NCBI RefSeq assembly: GCF_001713395.1
Contig: NZ_CP016452.1
Location: 682,001 to 746,000 of the forward strand
DNA: 64,000 nucleotides
Direction: 5' to 3'
Origin: Sinorhizobium sp. RAC02
GTDB lineage: Bacteria > Pseudomonadota > Alphaproteobacteria > Rhizobiales > Rhizobiaceae
Positions 44,014 through 53,500 of the stretch are shown here, in pieces. A program made the position numbers and the translations under genes. The notes under the pieces were generated by a model. The model was not told where the DNA came from and made no database searches. It worked only from the letters and a program-made list of their open reading frames with translations. Each line of letters starts with the position of its first letter. The first letter of the stretch is position 1.

Positions 44014-45975
44014 TTAAGAAGGTGACGGTTGCTGGCGGTCCCCGGACACGGCTCTTCGTATGATGTCTTCGAGCTGGCGTTCGCTGAACGGCTTCGACAG
44101 GCGCAGCAGATCGGCGCGCGCCTCCGGGGGCAATTCGGAATAGCCCGTGGCGATGACGATCGGAATGTCCGGCCAGCGCTCGCGGACGATGTCGGCAAGC
44201 TGGGAGCCGGTCATCTGCGGCATGGCTTGGTCGGTGACGATGAGATCGATCGTCCGCTCGGCCAGAAATGCCAGCGCCTTCGTGCCGGAACTGGCTTCAC
44301 AGACGATGTGGCCCATATCTTCCAGCATCATGACGGTGTTCATCAACACGAGTGGATCGTCATCGACGGCGATCACGCAGAGCGGGTGGATCTCTTTGGG
44401 CACTGGAGGTGCGGTTGGCACCTCCTTCCTTGCCAACTCGATGGCCGTGGCCCCGGCTTCGGCGACCGGAAGCCACAGCTCAGCGGTGGTGCCGGCGCCC
44501 GATTTGGACTGGAGCACGAGCTTTCCTTCGGACTGCGCCATCAATCCCTGCACCATGGAAAGCCCCAGCCCGGTACCCTTGCCGACGCCCTTGGTGGTGA
44601 AGAAGGGCGACGCTGCGTTCCTGAGCGTATCGGGATCCATGCCTTGTCCTTCATCCTGCATATAGAGGCAGAGATAGGCCCCTTTCTGCAGGTCGGGATG
44701 GCTTTTGGTTCCGTCGGCTTCCAGGCGTGCGCCGATGAAAAGGCGCCCGCCGTCCGGCATCGCATCGCGCGCGTTGATCGCCAGATTGAGCAGCGCATTC
44801 ACCATCTGGTTCGGGTCCGTGCGAACAGGCGGCAGGTTCGGGGGGAAGTGTGTTTCGATCATGACCGAGGGGCCGATGGATCGTTGCAGCATATCTGTCA
44901 TGCCGCGGATAAGGCTCCACAGATCGACGGACTCGAAATCCAGTTCCTGGCGACGCGAGAAGGCGAGCAGCCGTTGGACGAGAGAGGCGCCGCGGCGCGT
45001 CGCCTGCAGGGCGTTGTCGATCAGTGATTGGGCTTCGGGTGCGGGCGAGATGCGGCGCTTCAGGAGGTCGAGGCTCGCCTGGACAGCCATCAGGAGGTTG
45101 TTGAAGTCATGCGCGACACCGCCGGTCAACTGGCCGAGGGCTTCCATCTTCTGCGCCTGGAAAAGCTCTTCTCTCGCCAGTTCAAGGGCTGCCTGTGCAT
45201 CGCGCTTTTCCGTTATGTCGCGGGTGATCTTGGCAAATCCGATCAGCGCGCCATCGTCGTCGCGGATCGCGTCGATGATGGCATTTGCCCAGAAACGGGT
45301 GCCGTCCTTTCGCAGCCTCCAGCCTTCCGATTCGTACCGGCCTTCGTTGCGGGCGATGTCTAGCGCATGGTCCGGAATACCGGAAAGCCGGTCCTGCTCG
45401 GGAAAGAAGTGGGAGAAATGCCTGCCGATGATCTCGCCCGGGCGGTAGCCCTTGATGCGCTCGGCGCCGGCGTTCCAGCTTGAAACCCGGCCGTCGGCAT
45501 CCATCATATAGATCGCGTAATCCGTGACACCCTGCACGAGAAGACGGAATTGCTGCTCCGTTCTGCGAAGATGCTCCTCCGCTTGCCGCCGCTCGGTCAG
45601 GTCGCGGGTGATCTTGGCAAAGCCGACGAGACTGCCGGCATTGTCCCTGATGGGGTCGATGATGACATGCGCCCAGAATTCGGACCCGTCCTTGCGCACC
45701 CTCCAGCCCTCGTCTTCGAAGCGGCCCTTCTCAGCGGCGTGCGTCAGGGCGAAAAGGGGAAGGCCCTTGTCGCGGTCGGTTGCACGGTAGAACCGGGAAA
45801 AATGCGTGCCGAGGACCTCGCCTGCCTCGTACCCCTTGAAACGGCTCGCGCCGGCATTCCAGCTGACGATATTGCCCTGCGGATCCAGCATGTAGATGGC
45901 ATAGTCGGTGATTGCATCGACCAGCACTTTATACCGGTCCTCCCCGGCAAAGGCCGATCCCTCGTCTCCAACCAT
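44014..45975 (-). CDS. Hybrid sensor histidine kinase (PAS-PAS-HisKA-HATPase-REC)
   Basis: A 653-residue cytoplasmic kinase from ATG 45975 (GGGAAAAAAG upstream; the in-frame TTG at 45996 is less likely). Two closely similar PAS domains (YAIYMLDPQGNIVSWNAGA and YAIYMMDADGRVSSWNAGA), HisKA with GGVAHDFNNLL, N box [15 protein letters not shown], and a C-terminal receiver with VDDDPLVL, phospho-Asp in IVTDQAMPQM and Lys in RLSKPF. The repeated PAS points to an internal duplication. Architecture is like the kinase at 264-2318 but without the MCP part. Confidence 0.92.
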   Translation of the reverse strand: MVGDEGSAFAGEDRYKVLVDAITDYAIYMLDPQGNIVSWNAGASRFKGYEAGEVLGTHFSRFYRATDRDKGLPLFALTHAAEKGRFEDEGWRVRKDGSEFWAHVIIDPIRDNAGSLVGFAKITRDLTERRQAEEHLRRTEQQFRLLVQGVTDYAIYMMDADGRVSSWNAGAERIKGYRPGEIIGRHFSHFFPEQDRLSGIPDHALDIARNEGRYESEGWRLRKDGTRFWANAIIDAIRDDDGALIGFAKITRDITEKRDAQAALELAREELFQAQKMEALGQLTGGVAHDFNNLLMAVQASLDLLKRRISPAPEAQSLIDNALQATRRGASLVQRLLAFSRRQELDFESVDLWSLIRGMTDMLQRSIGPSVMIETHFPPNLPPVRTDPNQMVNALLNLAINARDAMPDGGRLFIGARLEADGTKSHPDLQKGAYLCLYMQDEGQGMDPDTLRNAASPFFTTKGVGKGTGLGLSMVQGLMAQSEGKLVLQSKSGAGTTAELWLPVAEAGATAIELARKEVPTAPPVPKEIHPLCVIAVDDDPLVLMNTVMMLEDMGHIVCEASSGTKALAFLAERTIDLIVTDQAMPQMTGSQLADIVRERWPDIPIVIATGYSELPPEARADLLRLSKPFSERQLEDIIRRAVSGDRQQPSPS

Positions 45976-46045
45976 CTTTTTTCCCCATAAAGCCAACCAC
46001 AGAAAACGTTGAAGGTGGGGAAAGGTTCCACGTCATTGACGTCCT

Positions 46046-46303
46046 TCAGAACGGTGCCATTGAAAACCCTGTTCGGGGACGGACCGAGACCGGATCGTCT
46101 GTTGGATCCGGATCTTTCTGGAACGCAGCCGCCTGACGATGCGCAACGCGCTTGATAGCTTGAAATACCGCCTCCGGTGGCCACCCTGCGGTGATCACAA
46201 GGTCAGCAAGCTTCTGCACCGGCGCATCGACCGCCCGCTCGCATTCGAGTGCGACGTCTGGATCGGTCGTCAGTTGCTTAGGTGGAGGAATTCGGAACTT
46301 CAT
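46046..46303 (-). CDS. Conserved small hypothetical protein
   Basis: An 85-residue protein from ATG 46303 (GGAG eight bases upstream) starting MKFRIPPPKQLTTDPDVALE. A helical middle (LADLVITAGWPPEAVFQAIKRVA) and an acidic/Pro tail. It resembles small soluble proteins common in rhizobial genomes; the role is unknown. It lies just upstream of the hybrid kinase on the same strand, 70 bases apart. Confidence 0.7.
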   Translation of the reverse strand: MKFRIPPPKQLTTDPDVALECERAVDAPVQKLADLVITAGWPPEAVFQAIKRVAHRQAAAFQKDPDPTDDPVSVRPRTGFSMAPF

Positions 46304-46410
46304 CGGTGGTCTCCGAAGCAGAGGACTAAAACGTGTGGGAGAAATGCTTGGAACTTGCGATTCGTTCCGGCCCTTACCAAGCTCAGCAACCAACGGCCCT
46401 GGTTGGCGCG

Positions 46411-46659
46411 CTATCGTACGACCAAGACGTTGGCCTCCCGGGCTGCTGCGAGAAACGCCAGTCGAGCCTTGGTTGGGGAGCATTTACCTTCGATAGCCTT
46501 GGCGCAAAACGCCAGCGCCCGCTGAAATGCGCGTCCGTAGGTCAACGGCCATCTCTCAGCCAGCACGAACATGGCGCTCCGTGGATCCTTGATCTCTATT
46601 GCACGGGGCATACCCGGAAGCAGAATGGCAAGTGCGTGGTCCCAAATCACAGAAAGCAT
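46411..46659 (-). CDS. DUF982 family protein
   Basis: An 82-residue protein with the DUF982 pattern: a first strand, IEIKDPRSAMFVLAERWPLTYG, then AFQRALAFCAKAIEGKCSP and the final KARLAFLAAAREANV. DUF982 occurs in many copies in Rhizobiaceae and nearly nowhere else, supporting the host assignment. Function unknown. ATG 46659 follows GGGAATAATGAA. Confidence 0.8.
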   Translation of the reverse strand: MLSVIWDHALAILLPGMPRAIEIKDPRSAMFVLAERWPLTYGRAFQRALAFCAKAIEGKCSPTKARLAFLAAAREANVLVVR

Positions 46660-46767
46660 TTCATTATTCCCAATCTGAACGGGGCAGTAAATGCTAATCC
46701 GTGGAAGTGGTTCCGTGACAGATTGATGAAACTTGCGTAGCAGACGTGTTAGGTCGCTTGGACTGGA

Positions 46768-47247
46768 TTACCCGTCCATCTTCGTGGGCAGGTCTTCGCC
46801 TGGGACGGGTGTTACGTCGGATGCTTCTCCCGGCACGATGTCAGGCGCCGGTTCCTCAATCGGGCGCTCGGGAATGTCTGGCGTCTACTGAAGCGGAGCC
46901 TCCAGAGGCTTTTTTGGTTCCTTTGGATTGTTGGTCATTTTGATCAGCGATTTCGCGGAAACCGAAGGATCCAGCCAGTCTGCCCACGTCTCCCGCTCGA
47001 GGATGACGATCTGCCCGTCATGATACGGCACAATGTCCGGCCCAGGCGCCATTGTCAGCATCGTGAAGGCCTCACCGATCTCCTCGGTTTCGCGCCGGAT
47101 GGCGACGATCGGTTCGCCGATCTTGCGAAACAGCCACTTGTCCTTGCGCTTCTTTTTGTGATCCGCCGGCGCGATGAACTCAGTTATGTGGACACCCAAT
47201 TTTTTCCCGCGGCGTTTTTGGCGAGGTCCGCCGTGCGAAGCCTTCAA
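46768..47247 (-). pseudogene. SRAP (YedK/HMCES-like) peptidase fragment fused to a small hypothetical gene
   Basis: The frame carries the C-terminal half of an SOS-response-associated peptidase: ADHKKKRKDKWLFRK, EIGEAFTMLTMAPGPDIVPY and HDGQIVILERETWADWLDP. The N-terminal half with catalytic Cys2 is absent, and an AGLW-type piece before RETEE seems deleted. After SAKSLIK the frame passes into MTNNPKEPKKPLEAPLQ and stops at TAG 46885. Beyond the TAG the same frame continues as a Pro/Glu/Asp-rich small protein (TPDIPERPIEEPAPD, TKMDG) to TAA 46768. So two genes are merged and both damaged. Its left partner, the TauE gene, runs into it. Confidence 0.65.
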
Positions 47248-48109
47248 ATCTAGCGCAGCACGACGGACCTCGGTGGCAAACCATAGCAGTTTTAGCGCGC
47301 GAGCCCCAATGCCGCCGCCCCTTAACAGCGGAGATCAGCAGAATGATTGCCAGGGTGGGCAGAAGCACCGTGTTCGGAACGATCCCGAGCAGCAGGCCGT
47401 CGATAAACGTGCCAACGATCGATCCGGCAGCAATGATGAGGAGGAAAGCCTTGTTGCGGCCGATGACGGAGAAGCTCTGGTCGCGACTGTAGTGGTTGAA
47501 TCCGACCAGCATCGTCGGCAGGCTTACGGCAAGCGAAAGGCTACCCGCGAGTTTGATATCCGCGCCGAAGAGCAGAAGCAAAGTGGGGATCAGCAACTCG
47601 CCACCTGCCACGCTCAAGAGCGAAGCGACGATGCCTATGATGAAGCCCGCAACGACCCCCGCAACGAGCCGGCGCGCACCAGTCAACATAGGTTGGCCCG
47701 CTGACGCATCATGTCCGAGCACCAGAACGATCGCGATCGTCACGAGCATAACGGCGATGACCTTGTAAAGCGTCTCCGACCGCAACTTTGTCGCCCAGCC
47801 AGCGCCGAACCAGGCGCCGATCAGGATTCCCGCGAGAAGGTAGAGCACAATCGGCCAGTTGTCGGCAATGACACTGAAAGGCACCGTGCCCGCGCGGAAG
47901 GGGAGCGCGGTCGCGACAACGACGAGGCTCATCGCCTTGTTGAGAATGACCGCTTCCAGGGCTGCGAAGTTGAAGAACCCGATCAGGATTGGAAGGCGGA
48001 ACTCGGCGCCGCCGAGACCGATGAGGCCTCCCAGGGCGCCAATAATCGCGCCTCCACCGAAGACTGCGACGGGACTGCGGGCATGAGATGTATTGGTGGC
48101 ATCAGTCAT
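47180..48109 (-). CDS. TauE/SafE-family sulfite exporter-like permease (altered C-terminus)
   Basis: A membrane permease of about 309 residues (ATG 48109): GGGAIIGALGGLIGLGGAEFRLP, then ILNKAMSLVVVATALPF, second-half repeat SLLSVAGGELLIPTLLLLFGA and LAGSLSLAVSLPTMLVG. Family members export sulfite, sulfonates or other anions; near metal operons the role is unclear. The normal end is near ILLISAVKG; the last roughly 45 residues (RRHWGSRAKTAMVCHRGPS onward) are unrelated and read into the SRAP relic, so the 3' end was probably replaced by a deletion junction around 47230-47310. Confidence 0.85.
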   Translation of the reverse strand: MTDATNTSHARSPVAVFGGGAIIGALGGLIGLGGAEFRLPILIGFFNFAALEAVILNKAMSLVVVATALPFRAGTVPFSVIADNWPIVLYLLAGILIGAWFGAGWATKLRSETLYKVIAVMLVTIAIVLVLGHDASAGQPMLTGARRLVAGVVAGFIIGIVASLLSVAGGELLIPTLLLLFGADIKLAGSLSLAVSLPTMLVGFNHYSRDQSFSVIGRNKAFLLIIAAGSIVGTFIDGLLLGIVPNTVLLPTLAIILLISAVKGRRHWGSRAKTAMVCHRGPSCCARFEGFARRTSPKTPREKIGCPHN

Positions 48110-48237
48110 GGGCGATATGTATGCATAAACATCACGAGATTGGACAGTCGGCATAAGAGAATTCGGAGATCGCAAGCTATCGCAAATTTCCGTGATGCTC
48201 TTTCAAAGCCATGCTCCCTGTGTCAATCAAGGAATTG

Positions 48238-48606
48238 ATGAAACTAGTGTCTGCTCTTTTGCGGCTCGTGACGCTTTTTGCCCTCGTCGGGATGCTGACC
48301 GCTCCCGTGAGCACAAGTGCAGCCGAGATTGCGATGGTCGACATAACCGCCGCCGCCACGGTCGACGCTATGGCTGGAATGCCGGACGACATGTCCTGTT
48401 GCCCGGATGAGCAGCCGGTCAAATCAGGCTGCGATCAAAGCTGCCCGTTCGTCATCATCTGCTCGACGCCGGCACCTCTCGCGGTTTTCAGGACCACGTG
48501 GACCTCTGCCGCGCTCGCATGGGCGCCGCTTGAGTACGGTAGCCAGCGGTTCGGTCGCTTGCATTCGCTGGAGGAAGAACCTCCGGCGCGACCTCCAAAA
48601 GCCTGA
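48238..48606 (+). CDS. Small exported Cys-rich protein of a metal-efflux operon
   Basis: A 122-residue protein from ATG 48238 (AAGGA upstream). A signal peptide (MKLVSALLRLVTLFALVGML) precedes a short mature part with a Met/Cys cluster (GMPDDMSCCPDEQPVKSGC, then CPFVIIC). It resembles DUF2946-like or CusF-neighbour proteins only in layout. As first gene of the rightward Cus-type operon it may bind metal in the periplasm (inference). Confidence 0.65.
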   Translation: MKLVSALLRLVTLFALVGMLTAPVSTSAAEIAMVDITAAATVDAMAGMPDDMSCCPDEQPVKSGCDQSCPFVIICSTPAPLAVFRTTWTSAALAWAPLEYGSQRFGRLHSLEEEPPARPPKA

Positions 48607-48625
48607 TTTCACATTCGCTTCAACG

Positions 48626-48712
48626 ATGACGCTGACCGCGGCTGTGATGCTGCGGGCATGCGCGACCGATATCAACAAGGCCGGACCCAAGTCCGCCAGC
48701 ATGAAGATGTGA
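48626..48712 (+). CDS. Very short lipoprotein-like frame (possible remnant)
   Basis: A 28-codon frame (MTLTAAVMLRACATDINKAG) with a lipobox-like MLRAC, lying between the Cys-rich gene and the FixH-like gene in the metal operon. The lipobox has Arg before Ala-Cys, which is unusual, and the signal peptide is short. An in-frame extension to the left exists but runs through the preceding gene. It may be the trimmed end of a small lipoprotein gene. Confidence 0.3.
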   Translation: MTLTAAVMLRACATDINKAGPKSASMKM

Positions 48713-48716
48713 AACC

Positions 48717-49118
48717 ATGAACACCATTCTCTCAACCGTGAGGATCGCCCTCGCAATCCTTCTCCTTTCCGCCTCCACCCTTCCGGTTTTCGCCGGCGGC
48801 GCCGACTACGAGTTCCAACCCGTTAAGACGGAACTGCCCACTGGGCCGGAGTCCGAATTCGCGGTGAAGATCATCGACAAACGCACGGGCCAGTCTGTTG
48901 CCGACGCGGTGATCTTCGAAACCCGGCTCGACATGGCGCCCGACGGCATGGAGGCCATGACCTCCAAGGTCGATGCGCTGCCGGCCGAGGAGCCGGGCGT
49001 CTACCGGTTCAAGCTCAACCTGAGCATGGCCGGGGGCTGGCGCTTCAAGATAGCGGCAAAAATCCAGGGCGAGGAAGAGACGGCGCAGGGCGAAGTCATC
49101 CTCAAGGCCGGCGACTGA
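48717..49118 (+). CDS. FixH-like (YtkA-type) periplasmic protein
   Basis: A 133-residue exported protein: signal peptide (RIALAILLLSASTLPVFAG) and an immunoglobulin-like beta-sandwich (TGPESEFAVKIIDKRTGQSV, LDMAPDGMEAM, GVYRFKLNLSMAGGWRFKIAAKI). Such FixH/YtkA-like domains commonly precede CusB-type adaptors in copper/silver operons and are thought to chaperone or sense metal in the periplasm. A Met-rich turn (MAPDGMEAM) could contact metal. It ends two bases before the adaptor gene. Confidence 0.85.
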   Translation: MNTILSTVRIALAILLLSASTLPVFAGGADYEFQPVKTELPTGPESEFAVKIIDKRTGQSVADAVIFETRLDMAPDGMEAMTSKVDALPAEEPGVYRFKLNLSMAGGWRFKIAAKIQGEEETAQGEVILKAGD

Positions 49119-49120
49119 CC

Positions 49121-50530
49121 ATGCTCCGCGCCGCACTGATTACTGTTTCCCTCGCCGTGGCCGGCGGGGGAGGATACTTCGTGGGATCGGGCAAATCGCC
49201 GGTCGATCCCGCCACGGTCGCTGCATGGCTGCCGCCAGAATGGTCGGAGGCCGCCGAGAAGCCGAAAGGCTCTGGGCTGGTCATCTATTACCGGCATCCG
49301 GATGGAAGTCCCGACTATTCGGCCACGCCCAGGAAAACGGCGGACGGGCGTGACTTTGTGCCCGTTCGCGCGAGCGAGGACGTGAAATTCGACGACCCCG
49401 CAAACCCCGGCGACAAGGTCGCGGACGCAGCCGCGCCTGAGAGCCGCAAGATCTTGTATTATCGCAACCCGATGGGCCTGCCGGACACTTCTAAAGTGCC
49501 CAAGAAGGATTCCATGGGCATGGACTACATCCCGGTATTCGAGGGTGAGGCCGATGACGGGGCAACCGTCAAGGTCTCGCCGGGCAAGCTCCAGCGGACT
49601 GGCGTCAGGTCGGTGGAGGCGAAGCTCGGGCCGATCTCGCGCACGATCCGGGTGCCGGGTACGGTCCTGCTCGACGAGCGCCGTGTCAGCATGGTGACCA
49701 TGCGAACCGACGCGTTCATCGAGGCGGTGTCCGACGTCACCACAGGTGACAAGGTGCAAATGGGCGAACCGCTGTTTCAGTTCTATTCGAAGGATATCGC
49801 CGCCGCCGGCGCCGAGCTTGTGATCGGCCAGGATGCGGCAAACAAAGGCGGTGCTCTGAAGCTTAGAAACTACGGCCTCTCCGCCAACGTCATTGACACT
49901 ATGCGCCAGAGCCGAAAAGTGCCCGACAGGATCGCATTCGAGACGCCAGTATCGGGCGTGATCCTCGAACGGCTGGCCACGCCGGGTATGATGGCAAGCG
50001 CCGGGCTGCCGTTGTTCCGCATCGCCGATACGTCCGAACTCTGGGTCGTCGCCGACGTGCCCGAAAGCCTGCTTGACGCCGTTCGCGAGGGAGCGAAAGC
50101 GACCGTCTCGGTTCGTAGCCTGCCCGGCAAACGGTTCGTCGGCAAGGTCTCGCTCGTCTATCCCGAACTCCGTACCGAAACCCGCACAGCCAAGGTCCGC
50201 GTTGAAATCGCCAACCCCGACGGCATGCTGCTGGCCAATATGCTGGCGGAAGTCGAAATCGAAAGCGGCTCGCCGACGCCGGTTGTGAGCGTGCCGGAAA
50301 CCGCCGTTGTCGATACCGGCGACAGGCAGGTCGTATTCATCGATCTCGGTGACGGTCGTTTCGAGCCGCGCGACGTCAAGCAAGGTCTGCGCGGGAACAC
50401 AGAAATCGCGATCACGGACGGGATCAAGGCCGGCGAGCGTGTCGTCGTTGCGGCCAACTTTCTGCTCGATGCCGAAAGCAATCTGACCTCCGCGCTCAAC
50501 GCGATGACGGCAACGGAGGCCACGCCATGA
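49121..50530 (+). CDS. cusB: RND efflux periplasmic adaptor (CusB type)
   Basis: A 469-residue membrane-fusion protein of a tripartite heavy-metal efflux pump. N-terminal anchor (ALITVSLAVAGGGGYFVG), then two tandem heavy-metal-binding repeats: YYRHPDGSPDYSATPRKT (about 56-80, lacks Met/Cys) and YYRNPMGLPDTSKVPKKDSM (about 107-133, with Met), each ending in DFVPV/DYIPV. Barrel, lipoyl and alpha-hairpin parts follow (SVEAKLGPISRTIRVPG, PVSGVILERLATPGMMAS, LWVVADVPESLLDAVREG). The stop overlaps the ATG of the transporter gene (ATGA). No outer-membrane channel gene is present nearby. Confidence 0.93.
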   Translation: MLRAALITVSLAVAGGGGYFVGSGKSPVDPATVAAWLPPEWSEAAEKPKGSGLVIYYRHPDGSPDYSATPRKTADGRDFVPVRASEDVKFDDPANPGDKVADAAAPESRKILYYRNPMGLPDTSKVPKKDSMGMDYIPVFEGEADDGATVKVSPGKLQRTGVRSVEAKLGPISRTIRVPGTVLLDERRVSMVTMRTDAFIEAVSDVTTGDKVQMGEPLFQFYSKDIAAAGAELVIGQDAANKGGALKLRNYGLSANVIDTMRQSRKVPDRIAFETPVSGVILERLATPGMMASAGLPLFRIADTSELWVVADVPESLLDAVREGAKATVSVRSLPGKRFVGKVSLVYPELRTETRTAKVRVEIANPDGMLLANMLAEVEIESGSPTPVVSVPETAVVDTGDRQVVFIDLGDGRFEPRDVKQGLRGNTEIAITDGIKAGERVVVAANFLLDAESNLTSALNAMTATEATP

Positions 50531-53500
50531 TCGCCAACCTTATCGCGTGGTCGGCGCGCAACCTGCTGCTTGTCATCGTCGGCGCGATGCTTGCCGTCGC
50601 TGGCGGCCTCTATTCGCTGCGCTCCCTGCCGCTCGACGCAATCCCCGATCTCTCGGATGTCCAGGTGATCGTCTTCACGGACTATCCGGGCCAGGCGCCG
50701 CAGGTGGTCGAGGACCAGGTCACCTATCCCTTGACGACTTCGATGCTGACGGTCCCGAAATCCAAGGTCGTGCGTGGCTTCTCGTTCTTTGGTGTTTCGT
50801 TCGTCTATGTAATCTTCGAAGACGGCACCGATCCCTACTGGGCGCGCAGCCGGGTGCTCGAATATCTGAACGCTGCGGCGAGCCGGCTGCCGCAGGGCGT
50901 GGCGCCCACCCTCGGACCGGACGCGACGGGCGTCGGCTGGGTTTACCAGTATGCGGTCGTCGCCAAGGAACTGTCGCTTGCGGAACTCCGATCGCTTCAG
51001 GATTGGGTGGTGCGCTTCGCCGTCTCGAAGACGGAGGGCGTCGCCGAAGTGGCGAGTGTCGGCGGCTTCGTGAAGCAGTATTCCATCGTGGTCGATCCCA
51101 TCAGGCTCAAGGCGCAGGGCGTATCGCTCGAAGACATCGCCAATGCCGTGCGTTCGAGCAACCGCGACGTCGGTGGGCGAACCGTCGAGCTGTCGGAGTT
51201 CGAGTTCATGGTCCGCGGCCGGGGCTATCTCAAAGGCGTCGAGGACATCGAGAGAATCGGTCTCAGGAGCCAGGACGGGGTTCCGCTCCGCCTGTCTGAT
51301 GTCGCCAGGGTCGAAGTCGTCGGCGACGAACGCCGCGGCATTGCCGAGCTGAATGGCGAGGGAGAGGTGGCAAGCGGCATCGTGCTCCAGCGTTTTGGCG
51401 AAAACGCCCTGACCGTCATCGACAATGCCAAGAAGAATCTGGAGATCGCCGAGAAGAGCCTGCCCGGCGGCGCGGAGATCGTGCCGGTCTACGATCGCTC
51501 GCGGCTGATCGAGGCGGCGATTGAGACCCTGAAGTCGACGCTGGTCGAGGAATCGATCGTCGTTGCGCTGGTGACCGTCTTCTTCCTGCTGCATGTCCGC
51601 AGCGCGCTGGTGGCGATCATCATGCTGCCCGTCGGCATCCTGATGGCGTTCATAGCCATGCGGCTGCTCGGTCTCGGCTCCAACATCATGAGCCTCGGCG
51701 GAATCGCGATCGCCATCGGCGCGATGATCGACGCTGCCATCGTCATGATCGAGAACGCCCACAAGCATCTGGAACGCGCGCCGCCCGACAAGCCACGAAC
51801 CGAGGTGCTGGTCGAAGCGGCCTCCGAGGTCGGCCCGCCGTTGTTCTTCAGCCTGCTGATCATCACGGTGTCGTTCCTGCCGATCTTTACTCTGGAATCG
51901 CAGGAGGGACGGCTGTTCGGACCGCTCGCCTTCACCAAGACCTTTGCGATGGCCGCGGCGGCGCTTCTCTCGGTGACCTTGGTGCCGGCGCTGATGGTGA
52001 TCTTCGTGCGCGGCCGCATCGTGCCGGAACACCGCAATCCGGTGAACCGCTTCTTGATCTGGTCTTACCGTCCGATCATCTCTGGCGTGCTCAAGGCCAA
52101 GACACTGACGATCCTGCTGGCTTTGGGTATCCTCGCCGCCACGGCCTGGCCCGCCCGGCAGATCGGCAGCGAGTTCATGCCGTCGCTGAACGAAGGAACG
52201 CTGATGTACATGCCGACGACCCTGCCGGGTCTCTCCGTCACCAAGGCGGCCGAGCTTCTGCAGATACAGGACCGCATCATCAAGTCGTTCCCGGAGGTCG
52301 AGACCGTGTTCGGCAAGGCCGGGCGTGCTCTGACCGCGACCGATCCCGCGCCGACCGAGATGTTCGAGACCATCATTACCCTCAAGCCCAAGGTACAGTG
52401 GCGGCCTGGCGTGACCGTCGATAGCCTCAAGCAGGAGATGGACGCGGCACTCCAGTTCCCCGGCGTCTCCAATGCCTGGACGATGCCGATCCGGGCGCGC
52501 ATCGACATGCTCTCGACGGGCATCCGCACGCCTGTCGGGGTAAAAGTGTTCGGGACCGATCTCAAGGAAATGGAGCGCATCGCCCGCGACATCGAGACCA
52601 CCCTCAAGGCCGTACCGGGCACGTCGTCGGCCTATGCCGAGCGTGTCATCGGTGGCTACTACCTCGACATCGTTCCAGACCGTGACGCGCTGGCGCGCTA
52701 CGGCATAAGTGTCGGCTCCGTGCAGGACGTCATCGCCATGGCGCTCGGCTCGGAAAGCATCACCTCCACGGTCGAGGGTCGGGAGCGATACAGCGTGGCG
52801 GTGCGCTATCCTCGCGCCTATCGCAGCGATCCGAAATCGATCGCCGAGGAAGTGCAGGTCTCCCTGCCGAGCGGCGGCACGATCCCGCTCGGCGAGGTCG
52901 CCAAGGTTGAGCTTACTCGTGGTGCGACATCGATCCGCACCGAGAACGGGCAGCTTGCGGTCTATGTCTTCGTCGATATCGCTGGGCGCGATCTTGGCGG
53001 TTACGTTGCCGATGCGCAAAGGGCGGTTGCCGAGCGCGTGTCGATGCCGCCGGGTTATTCCGTCGCCTGGAGTGGCCAGTTCGAATATCTTGAGCGGGCA
53101 AAGGTGCGGCTTTCCATCGTGGTGCCGCTGACCCTCGCGCTGATCTTCCTGCTGCTCTACCTCAATTTTGGCCGGCTGACGGAGACAATGATCGTCATGC
53201 TGTCGCTACCTTTCGCACTGGTCGGCGGCATCTGGCTGATGTGGTGGCTCGGCTTCAACGCATCCGTCGCGGTCGCCGTCGGTTTCATCGCGCTCGCGGG
53301 CGTGGCGGCCGAAACGGGCGTGATCATGCTGATCTATCTCGACCAGGCGCTCCGGGAGCAGAAGGAGACCTGCGAACGCGAAGGCCGCCGTTTTGGCTCC
53401 GCCGACCTCAACCGGGCGATCATGGTCGGCGCGGTCGAGCGCGTGCGGCCGAAAATGATGACGGTCGTCGCCATCATGGCGGGCCTCGTCCCGATCCTCT

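Noticed and set aside
50158..53019. A leftward open frame of about 950 codons opposite cusB/cusA
   Set aside because: It overlaps two clear efflux genes and its product is a low-complexity His/Asp/Arg mixture without domains.
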